Assembly (NCBI GenBank): GCA_026184295.1
Contig: JAHCJK010000032.1
Coordinates: forward strand, 1 to 39,511
DNA from: Planctomycetota bacterium
GTDB taxonomy: Bacteria > Planctomycetota > SZUA-567 > H5-PLA8
DNA length: 39,511 bases
Reading direction: 5' to 3'
Below are positions 1-10,021 of this stretch, one piece after another. How positions within the stretch are numbered: the first letter of the stretch is position 1; each line of letters opens with the position of its first letter. Under the pieces are notes generated by a model. That model was given only the letters and a program-made list of their open reading frames with translations. It ran no database searches and had not been told where the DNA came from. Made by a program: the position numbers and the translations under genes.

Positions 1-243
1 GCGCGCGTGCCGAGCGGCTCGATGCGCGAACGCTTCCAGCGCTACAACGACCCGAGCGCCCGCCCGCGCCTGGGCCTGATCGGCTTCGACGAACTGCCCT
101 CGCGCCCGTCGCGCCCCGTGCGCCGCGCCGCTCCCACGCCGGAACCCGTGCCCGCGGAACTCCGCCAGACGCCCCCCGCCCCAGCCGAACGCCCCGCCGA
201 ATCCGGCGAAGCCGCCGCGGCGCAGGCGCGCGCGACCGCGTAA
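1..243 (+). CDS. C-terminal fragment of an unrecognised Pro/Ala-rich protein
   Basis: An open frame enters from the left edge and ends at TAA (241-243). The visible 80 residues begin with a short ordered-looking stretch (SMRERFQRYND, then RLGLIGFDELPS) and continue as a low-complexity tail rich in Pro, Ala, Glu and Arg, typical of disordered C-termini. Base composition and codon use match the GC-rich genes further right, not the AT-rich island that starts about 60 bp downstream. A repeat of the CGGAG family starts 17 nt after the stop. No motif allows a function to be assigned; the N-terminal part lies outside the window. An in-frame GTG at position 7 is unlikely to be the real start. Confidence 0.5.
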   Translation, partial: ARVPSGSMRERFQRYNDPSARPRLGLIGFDELPSRPSRPVRRAAPTPEPVPAELRQTPPAPAERPAESGEAAAAQARATA

Positions 244-260
244 CGCGCACGGCGCGGCGG

Positions 261-297
261 TTTTTCACCGCGGAGCACGCAGAGAACGCGGAGCACG
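261..297 (+). repeat. CGGAG-type intergenic repeat, copy 1
   Basis: TTTTTCACCGCGGAGCACGC continuing as AGAGAACGCGGAGCACGG. It matches the arms found at 18053-18095, 23763-23793, 23889-23926, 27369-27406 and 27545-27580: TTTCACC followed by CGGAG or CAGAG units spaced about 9-10 bp apart. It starts 17 nt after the stop codon at 243, in line with the position of the other copies. Confidence 0.7.
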
Positions 298-366
298 GCG
301 TAGCCGTGGAATGTTATCGGATTCGACGATGACACGGGTTGGTCTCACGATCACGCGTTGTGCTCG

Positions 367-517
367 ACGAACTGGTGCCACTGGCTGCGGCGGTATGCAG
401 CCAGTGCGGTCCGCCCAATATCCTTGTTGTGCCAATGGGACTCATAAACGGAATTGTGAGCCGCATTCAGTACCCTCAATTGGCTGAATACGACCTCAGC
501 CAGTGGCACCAAATCGT
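367..517. repeat. inverted repeat at the left edge of the island
   Basis: TGGTGCCACTGGCTG (373-387) is perfectly repeated as its reverse complement CAGCCAGTGGCACCA (497-511). The match extends outward after two mismatches through ACGA/TCGT (367-370 with 514-517), giving 19 of 21 paired positions about 110 bp apart. A nested hairpin, TGGCTGA / TCAGCCA with an 8-nt loop, lies at 481-502. The element sits just downstream of the last gene of the island operon. It may be an element end, a recombination site or a transcript 3' structure; no transposase or integrase gene is present to decide. Confidence 0.55.
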
Positions 518-587
518 TTGGCCCTAGCCTTGATCAGAATCGAGGTCAGTGCCACCAGCCTTAAGGGAGTGGGGCATCAGAATATGC

Positions 588-1550
588 TTACAATTCCGAT
601 TCGACAAAGTGTGGGAACCAGCGATAAGTGCTTTTATATTTTTTTACGTCATCTATATCGATGCCAGCGCTTGCAATTCCTTCTGGGTCATCAGCAGGCA
701 ATCGCTCGTCTAAGAATCTTGCCTCCTTGAAGGTAAGGCACGGCACTTGGATTTCATGTGGCTCCTCGCCATTCCTGACATATTCGAGGCTTCCAAAAGA
801 ACAGGAATTAAAATGACCTCTATTCCCCTCGTCAAAAATAACGCCTCCAAAGGTAGACATTCTCGCCCCATCTCGATATCTAAAATTGAATATTTGGCTA
901 AACTCGAACTTCTCCTCTGGATTCTTCCCTGCGTTTCTTTGCACCAAGCATTCCCTTATTTTGTTTAGAATAATTCTTCGATAAGCCGCAGCAAGCCCCC
1001 AATCCGAGAGACTTTTCGGCTCAATATCATCAGGAATGCTTTCCCCAGCAAGACTCTCCTTAAGCGCGGCCAATCTTGCAGCGGGGCGTGTTTCAGCTGG
1101 GAGATCGCGAAACTCCTGCGGGTGCGAATTTAGCGTTACTACAAGAACACTGCCAGAACAAGCATTGACGACAAAGGTTCTAATGTCTGCAAGAACATCC
1201 AAGGAAATCACGCCATCATAGTCAAGCCAAAGAATTGTTCTTTGAGTCCAGCTTAGGCCTGGCAACTTGTCCTTTGTGTTTCCATAAACCATACTCACGC
1301 ACTTGAAGGGCTTATTGAATTCAAATCGCGCCTGATCTTCTTTCTCCTTTTCGATGCTTATCATGGTTTTAAAACCCAATAAACGATGAAACAGGAGAAA
1401 ATCACTAAAATATGGAGAGCCCAACCCAACATACCGATATGTCTCTATTCGAGCAAAGTGGGTTAGCCTTCCAAATGCCTCAGCCAACATCTTCCGCTCG
1501 ATGTGTTTTGCTGGGCGAAGGCGATAGTTAATATTCTTGTAACTGCTCAT
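588..1550 (-). CDS. Rossmann methyltransferase-like protein of the island operon
   Basis: A 320-residue cytoplasmic protein, third gene of the minus-strand island operon. Its ATG overlaps the stop of the GHKL ATPase gene (ATGA, 1547-1550), so the two are translationally coupled. Visible motifs fit a divergent class I methyltransferase: a basic N-terminus (YRLRPAKHIERKM, 9-21), a motif-I-like strand and loop YVGLGSPYFSDF (40-51), an acidic residue after strand 2 in SIEKE (65-69), and WLDYDG (108-113) where motif IV would lie. From memory it resembles a Pfam family described as putative O-methyltransferase-like (Methyltransf_35); that needs a search. Substrate is unknown. The D-x-D of WLDYDG could equally be a metal site, so an enzyme other than a methyltransferase is possible. 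AT-rich relative to flanking genes. Confidence 0.7.
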   Translation of the reverse strand: MSSYKNINYRLRPAKHIERKMLAEAFGRLTHFARIETYRYVGLGSPYFSDFLLFHRLLGFKTMISIEKEKEDQARFEFNKPFKCVSMVYGNTKDKLPGLSWTQRTILWLDYDGVISLDVLADIRTFVVNACSGSVLVVTLNSHPQEFRDLPAETRPAARLAALKESLAGESIPDDIEPKSLSDWGLAAAYRRIILNKIRECLVQRNAGKNPEEKFEFSQIFNFRYRDGARMSTFGGVIFDEGNRGHFNSCSFGSLEYVRNGEEPHEIQVPCLTFKEARFLDERLPADDPEGIASAGIDIDDVKKYKSTYRWFPHFVESEL

Positions 1551-2902
1551 TGGCTACACTCCATTTTGAGATAATACTGAAACGTGCGATCACCCACCTC
1601 CTTATTGGTATAGACTTTTAAACTCTGCTTCACCTTCTCGATTTCATCGACTGGCTTCTTGTACGAAATATTGCCCATCCTTGGGCCTAGCCTTTCGACC
1701 CTCTCAATGGAAGGAAACACGAACGTACTCGCCGGTTTCGCATCCGAGTATTCTACGGGCTTGGCGCTATTCACGATAAAGTGAAGCGGCATATCTTCAC
1801 CTTCGCCCTCCAGATCCTTTTCTTTGTCAAGGTCATTGAGGAAATCGATTACGGGCCTAGTTATCTTGATCATTTCCAATCGCGCCGCAATGTAAATGGA
1901 TGAGTCGCCATCGATTCCACTCTTGGTTGTATTCCAAGGCAGCATTCCTGCATCATCGCAATTAAAGAAGATCAACCCAAAGAATCGAGAGTATTGGCCA
2001 TGCCATTTCGGGATAATCCGTCCGCCTCCTTCGCCCCAGCCAGTCTTGATGGTCTGGTCTGCACCAAGAACGAGGCGTCCATTGCAAAACACATACCAGC
2101 CACTTTCCGCTGGTCGAGACTCGCCGATTCCACAATACAGGTCCACCTTAACTGGCTGCTTTTTCTTTAGTTTTATCTTAAATGAAGTGTGCGCAGGCTT
2201 CAGGTTTTTCGCCTGAAGGAATTCAAGTATTTTGGACTCAATTGGAAGGTTATTAACCGAAATCGTTAGACCCTTCGCCAAGTTTTCACGGTGTGCATCG
2301 GCTAATTCATGCCTTAAGCGAGTAACGAAATTTTCCAAACCGAACTGCTCGCTAACGGAGTCGTGAAGCGGAGCGACCAAGATATTTGTGCCAGCCTCCT
2401 CGGAAGACTTCAGCTTGTATGAAAGATCGATCTTCGAAAAGCCAAATTTCCATTCACTCATTTTTTTCCATTCTTCAACATCAACCGCCATCTTGAACAA
2501 AGATGTGTTCGTTCTAGAATCAATCTCGAAACGACGTCCCAACTTGAAGAATGCTCGCTTCATACCCACACCGAACTGCCCAATTGAATGCTTTAGTGCA
2601 GGCATAGCTTCAGGCCGACCGAACCTGAATGCGTAATCTCTGGCAATTTCAAATGGAATGCCACCGCAATTGTCCGAGATTCGAAACTTTTTGGTATCGA
2701 CTTCTAGCCGGATAGAAAATCTATTGTAGCTATCTTCACCTGAAAGTTTTCTTGCCCCATCTACACAGTTGTCTACAAGGTCAATAATTGCTCGAATCAG
2801 CTCGATATCTCTGGTAAGCATATAAATAAAAAATTCCTTTGTCGGCGAAGCATCGGCCTGATTTGTTGCTGTAGAGGTAGGCCCTTTCGTATTGCTCGCC
2901 AT
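1547..2902 (-). CDS. GHKL-fold ATPase (MutL/MORC/Hsp90-like ATP-binding protein)
   Basis: A 451-residue protein with an intact GHKL ATP site in its first 120 residues: N-box IIDLVDNCVDGA (39-50) with the Mg-binding Asn45, the D77-N-C-G-G81 lid motif, and the G2 box SIGQFGVGMKRAFF (106-119). The usual catalytic Glu of GyrB/MutL ATPases is Asp41 here. The later half has a transducer-like pattern (W-x-V-F-C-N-G-R-L-V around residue 270) as in MutL/Hsp90-type proteins, but no recognisable nuclease motif. The start is fixed by AAAGGAG (2912-2918) 9 nt before the ATG. It lies 22 nt after the cytosine methyltransferase gene and overlaps the next gene by 4 nt. MutL/MORC-like ATPases encoded beside DNA methyltransferases in restriction-modification-like loci are known (described by Iyer, Abhiman and Aravind). 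Confidence 0.85.
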   Translation of the reverse strand: MASNTKGPTSTATNQADASPTKEFFIYMLTRDIELIRAIIDLVDNCVDGARKLSGEDSYNRFSIRLEVDTKKFRISDNCGGIPFEIARDYAFRFGRPEAMPALKHSIGQFGVGMKRAFFKLGRRFEIDSRTNTSLFKMAVDVEEWKKMSEWKFGFSKIDLSYKLKSSEEAGTNILVAPLHDSVSEQFGLENFVTRLRHELADAHRENLAKGLTISVNNLPIESKILEFLQAKNLKPAHTSFKIKLKKKQPVKVDLYCGIGESRPAESGWYVFCNGRLVLGADQTIKTGWGEGGGRIIPKWHGQYSRFFGLIFFNCDDAGMLPWNTTKSGIDGDSSIYIAARLEMIKITRPVIDFLNDLDKEKDLEGEGEDMPLHFIVNSAKPVEYSDAKPASTFVFPSIERVERLGPRMGNISYKKPVDEIEKVKQSLKVYTNKEVGDRTFQYYLKMECSQ

Positions 2903-2924
2903 AACTTTCCGCTCCTTTCACTTT

Positions 2925-4082
2925 TCACTTGCGGCTCTTTTTGAGCGATTCAAAAAGAACCTTCAAGACACGTTCTGAGACAATCGGGGATACACTGTTT
3001 CCGATTTGCTGGAAACTATGCCACTTGGTCGCAGAGAATACGAACCAATCAGGGAAACCTTGTAATCGAGCCGCCTCTCTAGGGGTGATTACCCTGTCCT
3101 CTGTTGGGTGAATAGGGCGGACGGCCTGATAGCTACCGCGATCTTTCCCGGTCCCTGCTCGCAATGTTGGACAAAAACCCTTCGGATCAAGGCGTATCGC
3201 TTTCGATACTTTGTCTACCCGACCATAGTCTAGGCTTGCAAATCTACTCCTGACAGTCCGCGTGTGATGTGTTCCTAAGAATCCCGAAACCTCTTTGTTC
3301 TCTCTTAGTCTTTGCAGCGCAGCCGGATCGCCTACACCATTTGGTACACACTCCTGAAGCCTTCGTCCAAAAAAGGTCGCTTCGGGCATCTCAATCTTCC
3401 GCCATCCTTCCTTTTCGCTTTGCCAATTGGGATCGATCTTTCTGGGCAATCCTTTTAGTGCTTCGGAAACTGTTGTCCTTTTGACATTCTTTGGAGGCTG
3501 GAAATCAGAACATCGTTTGGCCGGCAATTCATCTTTTAGCAACCCAATAAAGAAAATTCTCTCCCGGGTCGTGGGTGCGCCGCATTGGTCAGCCGCTATG
3601 CAAATTGGTGAAAGTAAGGAATAGCGCTTTTTTACCAAAGCAAACGCTTCGTTGCGCAATTTGTCGTTCTCTACGCTAAGAATACCAGGGACATTTTCTA
3701 CAACAAAGAAACTAGGTCGGACTTCACTGACAATCCTAAAGAAGTGGTAGAATAGCCGATTTCTTGGGTCCTTTTGATCCCTTTTGCCCATGGAGCTGAA
3801 TCCTTGGCAGGGGGGACCGCCTACAATTCCATCAACTCGCATTCCGCCCAAAACGCTCTTCAGTATTTCGCCCGTAAGCTTTGAAACGTCAACCAAACCA
3901 TCGATAGAACTTGGGAAATTCTTGCCGTGCGTTTCAAGTGCGATTGGATTCAGATCGGCTGCATAAACTACATTGAAACCGGCCCTTGCAGCACCAAGAC
4001 TGAAACCGCCTGCGCCGCAAAAGAGGTCAATAACTCGTGGTGCAGATTGCTTCTGCTTAGAAACGGCGCTATCCGCGTTCAA
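2925..4082 (-). CDS. DNA (cytosine-5-)-methyltransferase, Dcm/type II family
   Basis: A 385-residue C5-cytosine methyltransferase that would transfer a methyl group from S-adenosylmethionine to cytosine in a specific DNA site. Motifs in order: motif I DLFCGAGGFSLG (19-30) for AdoMet; motif IV GGPPCQGFSS (88-97) with catalytic Cys92; motif VI VVENV (127-131); motif VIII QCGAPTTRERIF; motif IX RLQGFPD; motif X QIGNSVSP near the C-terminus. The region between VIII and IX, which sets target specificity, is short. The start is TTG at 4082: an in-frame TGA lies five codons upstream, no other start is available, and GAGGG sits 9 nt before it. First gene of the three-gene AT-rich operon, behind its own promoter. 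No restriction endonuclease gene accompanies it. Confidence 0.93.
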   Translation of the reverse strand: MNADSAVSKQKQSAPRVIDLFCGAGGFSLGAARAGFNVVYAADLNPIALETHGKNFPSSIDGLVDVSKLTGEILKSVLGGMRVDGIVGGPPCQGFSSMGKRDQKDPRNRLFYHFFRIVSEVRPSFFVVENVPGILSVENDKLRNEAFALVKKRYSLLSPICIAADQCGAPTTRERIFFIGLLKDELPAKRCSDFQPPKNVKRTTVSEALKGLPRKIDPNWQSEKEGWRKIEMPEATFFGRRLQECVPNGVGDPAALQRLRENKEVSGFLGTHHTRTVRSRFASLDYGRVDKVSKAIRLDPKGFCPTLRAGTGKDRGSYQAVRPIHPTEDRVITPREAARLQGFPDWFVFSATKWHSFQQIGNSVSPIVSERVLKVLFESLKKSRK

Positions 4083-4144
4083 GGCGGAGAACCCTCACAA
4101 AGCCATGAGCGCTGATTCATTATGAGTCACTTTGCGGCGTTTAT

Positions 4145-4174
4145 ATTATAGGTTCGAACCATGGCAAGTGCCAA
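4145..4174 (-). promoter_or_regulatory. promoter of the island operon, with palindrome in the spacer
   Basis: On the minus strand TTGGCA (4174-4169), an 18-bp spacer and TATAAT (4150-4145) form a near-consensus sigma70-type promoter about 60 nt upstream of the methyltransferase start codon. The perfect 10-bp palindrome GGTTCGAACC (4151-4160) directly abuts the -10 box inside the spacer, a natural place for a repressor. No regulator gene is encoded in the island, so autoregulation by the methyltransferase or a host factor is possible. Promoter recognition rests on sequence match only. Confidence 0.6.
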
Positions 4175-4320
4175 CTAAGAATGCCGTTTCATATTCTATA
4201 GAGCAACTGCTTGACGGAGATTCTCTTCACATAGTAACTTGCTACCCAATTAACTAGGCTTTGTCCTTCGCTAGCCTTCGAATCGCACCTAAGTCTTGCG
4301 GTTGCGGAAGTGCGTGACAG

Positions 4321-7092
<2,772 letters not shown>

Positions 7093-7177
7093 GCGCGAAG
7101 CATAGCGACGCCCTCCGGCCGCGTCCATGCGTTCGAGGCGTTTGCGGCGGCGGCCGCGCCTGTTAGCTTGTGCCCCC

Positions 7178-8794
7178 ATGAATCGCTTGGCGCTGCTCGG
7201 ACGCGTACACCTGCCCGATCCCGGCATCGGCGGCGTGCTGATCGAGGATGGCAAGATCGCGCAGGTCGGCTCGCGCGAGGACGTGGCCGCGGCCGCCGCC
7301 GCTTCGGGCGCGCGCGTCGTGGAACTCCCGCCCGAGGCCCTGATCGCGGCCGGCTGCGTGGACGCGCACCTGCACCTCATCCACATGGGCGAACGGCTCG
7401 CGCTGGCCGACCTGTCGCGCGCCGGCAGCCCCGAAGAAGCCGCGCGCATCCTGGCGGACCAGGCGCGCGCGCTGCCCGAAGGCGCGTGGGTGCGCGGGAG
7501 CGGCTGGCGCGAGGACCGCCTGGGCCGGATGCCGTGCGCGCGCGACCTCGACGCGCTGCTGCCCGGCCGGCCCGTGGCCGCGAGCGCCTTCGACGGTCAT
7601 ACGCTTTGGGTGAATGCCGCGGCGCTGGCGGCCGCGGGAATCGCGCAGGGCACCCCGGACCCCGAGGGCGGGACGATCCGGCGCGAGGCCTCCGGCCAGC
7701 CCACCGGCATCCTGCACGAAAACGCCTGCGGCCTGGTCTGGAGCCGCATTCCGCCGCCGACGCGCGCGGAGAGCAAAGCCTTCCTGCTGGCCGCGGCCCG
7801 CGCCTGCGCCGCCGCGGGCTTTACCGGCGTCCACGACGTTCAGGACCTGCTGACCGTGGAACTCGCCTGCGAACTGGAAGCCGAAGGCCTGCTGCCGGTG
7901 CGCGTGAGCGGCATGTGCCGCGCGCACGACCTGGACAGCGGCGAGGCCGCGCTGTGGCTGCATGAAGTGCGCGAGAACCGGCTCGTGCGCCTGATCGCGC
8001 TCAAGCTTTTTCTCGACGGCACCTTTACCAGCCGCACCGCCTGGATGCTGACTCCTTATAAGGAGGGCGGCACGGGCCTGAACGTCCTCGCGCTCGAGGA
8101 ACTCGACGCGCGCATGCGCGAGGCCGCGCGCCTGGCGCTGGGCACGGCGGTGCACGTGATCGGCGACCGGGCTTTGCGCGCGTGGCTCGACACGGTGGAC
8201 CGCTTCCGGCGCGAGCCGCCCAAGGTTCAGCCGTCGGTCGTGGACCAGTGGCGCGGGTATCCGCACCTGCGCATGCGCGCGGAACACGCGCAGTTGATCG
8301 ACCCCGCCGACCTGCCGCGCTTCAAGGCGCTGGCCGTCGCGGCCAGCGTGCAGCCGTCGCACCTGGTTCCGGATTTTCCCGTGCTGCGGGAACACTTCCC
8401 GCACCGTTCGGCCTGCGCGTATCCGTTCCGCGGGCTGCTGGAGGCCGGCGCGCCCGTCTGCCTTTCCAGCGACGCGCCGATCATGCCGCCCAGCATCGGG
8501 CAGACCCTGCACGCGGCCGTGAACCGTGCGCCGTGGCCGGGCGAGGGCGGCTCGAACGCAGGCTGGCACGCGGAGCAGCATCTGACGGTCGCGGAGGTCC
8601 TGCGCCTGTACGCCGAAGGCGCGGCCTGGGCCGAAGACCTGGAGGCCACGCGCGGGCGGATCGCCGTGGGGTTCGACGCGGACCTGACGATCTTCGCGGC
8701 CGACCCGGCGGCGCTCCCGGCGGAAGACCTCGTCCGCGCGGCGGTGCTCGGCACGGTGGTGAACGGCGAGGCACAACTGCCGGACGGGATGTAA
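7178..8794 (+). CDS. amidohydrolase family protein (YtcJ/AepA-like)
   Basis: A 538-residue metal-dependent hydrolase of the amidohydrolase superfamily, Amidohydro_3 group. It shows a typical N-terminal beta-sandwich (LIEDGKIAQVG, 21-31), the metal-binding DAHLHL (62-67, His64 and His66), DGHTLWVN, the conserved HVIGDRALR, and SSDAPI near the C-terminus supplying the metal Asp. Members of this group hydrolyse N-formyl or N-acyl amides, but the substrate here cannot be deduced. The ATG at 7178 was chosen because it immediately precedes the usual N-terminus; no Shine-Dalgarno is visible, and a TAGCTT box 8 nt upstream hints at a very short leader. It is transcribed away from the kinase gene, 85 bp apart. 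Confidence 0.88.
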   Translation: MNRLALLGRVHLPDPGIGGVLIEDGKIAQVGSREDVAAAAAASGARVVELPPEALIAAGCVDAHLHLIHMGERLALADLSRAGSPEEAARILADQARALPEGAWVRGSGWREDRLGRMPCARDLDALLPGRPVAASAFDGHTLWVNAAALAAAGIAQGTPDPEGGTIRREASGQPTGILHENACGLVWSRIPPPTRAESKAFLLAAARACAAAGFTGVHDVQDLLTVELACELEAEGLLPVRVSGMCRAHDLDSGEAALWLHEVRENRLVRLIALKLFLDGTFTSRTAWMLTPYKEGGTGLNVLALEELDARMREAARLALGTAVHVIGDRALRAWLDTVDRFRREPPKVQPSVVDQWRGYPHLRMRAEHAQLIDPADLPRFKALAVAASVQPSHLVPDFPVLREHFPHRSACAYPFRGLLEAGAPVCLSSDAPIMPPSIGQTLHAAVNRAPWPGEGGSNAGWHAEQHLTVAEVLRLYAEGAAWAEDLEATRGRIAVGFDADLTIFAADPAALPAEDLVRAAVLGTVVNGEAQLPDGM

Positions 8795-8837
8795 CAATTA
8801 AGCTGGCTATTGTTACCTGACGCGCCCGTGGTAGCAT
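8791..8837 (+). promoter_or_regulatory. inverted repeat overlapping a candidate promoter of the alcohol dehydrogenase gene
   Basis: GTAACAAT (8791-8798) and ATTGTTAC (8809-8816) form a perfect 8-bp inverted repeat with a 10-bp centre, an AT-rich patch in GC-rich surroundings that overlaps the amidohydrolase stop codon. The right arm contains TTGTTA (8810-8815), which with TAGCAT (8832-8837) and a 16-bp spacer resembles a promoter for the dehydrogenase gene. A repressor bound to the repeat would cover the -35 box. It could alternatively act as a weak 3' hairpin for the amidohydrolase transcript; there is no T-tract. Confidence 0.45.
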
Positions 8838-8868
8838 GGCGCGACCTGAAAACCCTGGGAGCATGCGC

Positions 8869-9912
8869 ATGAAAGCGGTGGTCAAGACGGGCAAAGGCAA
8901 AGGCCTTCTGGAATGGCGCGACGTCCCCGAACCCAAGGTCGGGCCGGGCGACGTGAAGATCAAGGTCAAGGCCGTCAGCGTCTGCGGATCGGACATCCAC
9001 ATCTGGCACGACGCGCACCCGTACTGGCCGCCGATGATCCTGGGGCACGAATTCTCCGGCGAGATCGTGGAACTGGGCCCCGGCGTCGAAGGCTGGAAGC
9101 TGGGCGAACGCGTGGTGAGCGAGACGCGCACGGGCGCGTGCGGCGCCTGCCCCGCCTGCCAGGCCGGCGCGCCGCAGGTCTGCAAGATGAAGCGCCCGCC
9201 CGGCATCGGGCGCGACGGCGCCTTTACCGACTATCTCGTCATGCCCGCGCGGCTGCTGCACAAGCTGCCCGACAACATCAGCTACGAACAGGCGAGCATG
9301 ATCGAACCGACGGCGTGCTGCGTGTACGGGCTGATCGAACGCGTGCGCATCAACGCGGGCGAGACCGTGGTCGTGCAGGGCCCGGGGCCGATCGGCCTGC
9401 TGACCGCGATGGTCGCGCGCGCGGCCGGGGCGAGCAAAGTGATCGTGAGCGGCACGGCGCGCAGCGCGGGCCTGAAGCTGCAGAAGGCGCTGGAGATCGG
9501 CGCGACGCGGGTGGTGAACGTCGGCGAGGAAGACCTGGAGAAGGCGGTGCTCGCCGAGACCCACGATGTCGGCGCGGACATCGTGATGGAATGCAGCGGC
9601 AGCCCCGGGGCGATCGAGCAGTCGTTCAAGATCGTGAAGCGCCTGGGCAAGATCGGCGTGCTCGGCATCAGCGGCAAGAAGGAAGGCGTGATGGTGCCGT
9701 GGGACGTGGCGCTGTTCAAGGCGCCCGCCGTGACCTTCTGTTTCAGTTCTTCCTGGACCGCGTGGGAGACCGTGATCCGCATGATCTCCTCGGGCATTCT
9801 GCCGGTCGAAAAGCTGATCACGCACCGCGAATCGCTGGCCAAGTGGCACGAGGTCATGACCGTCCTGGAATCCGGAAAAGGCATCAAGGCGGTCATGTCG
9901 CCGGAAGCGTAG
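8869..9912 (+). CDS. zinc-dependent medium-chain alcohol/polyol dehydrogenase
   Basis: A 347-residue NAD(P)-dependent MDR-family dehydrogenase, close in pattern to threonine 3-dehydrogenase and sorbitol/xylitol dehydrogenases. Catalytic zinc ligands are Cys39 (VCGSD) and His60-Glu61 (GHEFSG); the structural zinc site is C91-x2-C94-x2-C97-x7-C105. The nucleotide-binding loop is GPGPIG (171-176), and E146-P147 match the family's active-site Glu. Three ATGs are possible (8836, 8863, 8869); the last has GGGAG 7 nt upstream and gives the standard MKAVV N-terminus. Substrate is unknown; the neighbours suggest catabolism of a small alcohol or sugar-derived compound. Confidence 0.9.
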   Translation: MKAVVKTGKGKGLLEWRDVPEPKVGPGDVKIKVKAVSVCGSDIHIWHDAHPYWPPMILGHEFSGEIVELGPGVEGWKLGERVVSETRTGACGACPACQAGAPQVCKMKRPPGIGRDGAFTDYLVMPARLLHKLPDNISYEQASMIEPTACCVYGLIERVRINAGETVVVQGPGPIGLLTAMVARAAGASKVIVSGTARSAGLKLQKALEIGATRVVNVGEEDLEKAVLAETHDVGADIVMECSGSPGAIEQSFKIVKRLGKIGVLGISGKKEGVMVPWDVALFKAPAVTFCFSSSWTAWETVIRMISSGILPVEKLITHRESLAKWHEVMTVLESGKGIKAVMSPEA

Positions 9913-10021
9913 CGCGGACATTTTGCCCGAATAAGCTTTTCCCCGTCTATGGCGGCTGTGGTAGGCTTACGCTTCACATCTGGTGAGACGCGGCTTCGAC
10001 GCCTATCGGACTTCATCGCCC

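Larger units (their letters stand above)
244..587. other. gene-free junction: repeat copy, then left end of AT-rich island
   Basis: These 344 bp hold no convincing gene. The first part (261-297) is a CGGAG-type intergenic repeat shared with other gaps in the window. From about 310 composition drops to that of the island. The rest carries a long inverted repeat (367-387 with 497-517), a shorter hairpin (481-502) and a third copy of the CAGCCAGTG core (398-406). Two short open frames here (339-527, 503-730) lack ribosome binding sites and overlap these repeats, so I do not call them genes. Confidence 0.6.

Noticed and set aside
339..730. Two short open frames beside the left end of the island
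   Set aside because: No ribosome binding site, no similarity to known families, overlap with inverted repeats and with the end of the operon.
588..4082. A conventional type II restriction-modification system
   Set aside because: No restriction endonuclease can be recognised; the ATPase and methyltransferase-like genes do not fit a simple type II pair.
4151..4160. GGTTCGAACC resembling a tRNA T-arm, which might mark a tRNA remnant or att site
   Set aside because: No acceptor or anticodon arm surrounds it and no matching copy was seen at the other end of the island; it is better explained as a palindrome in the promoter.
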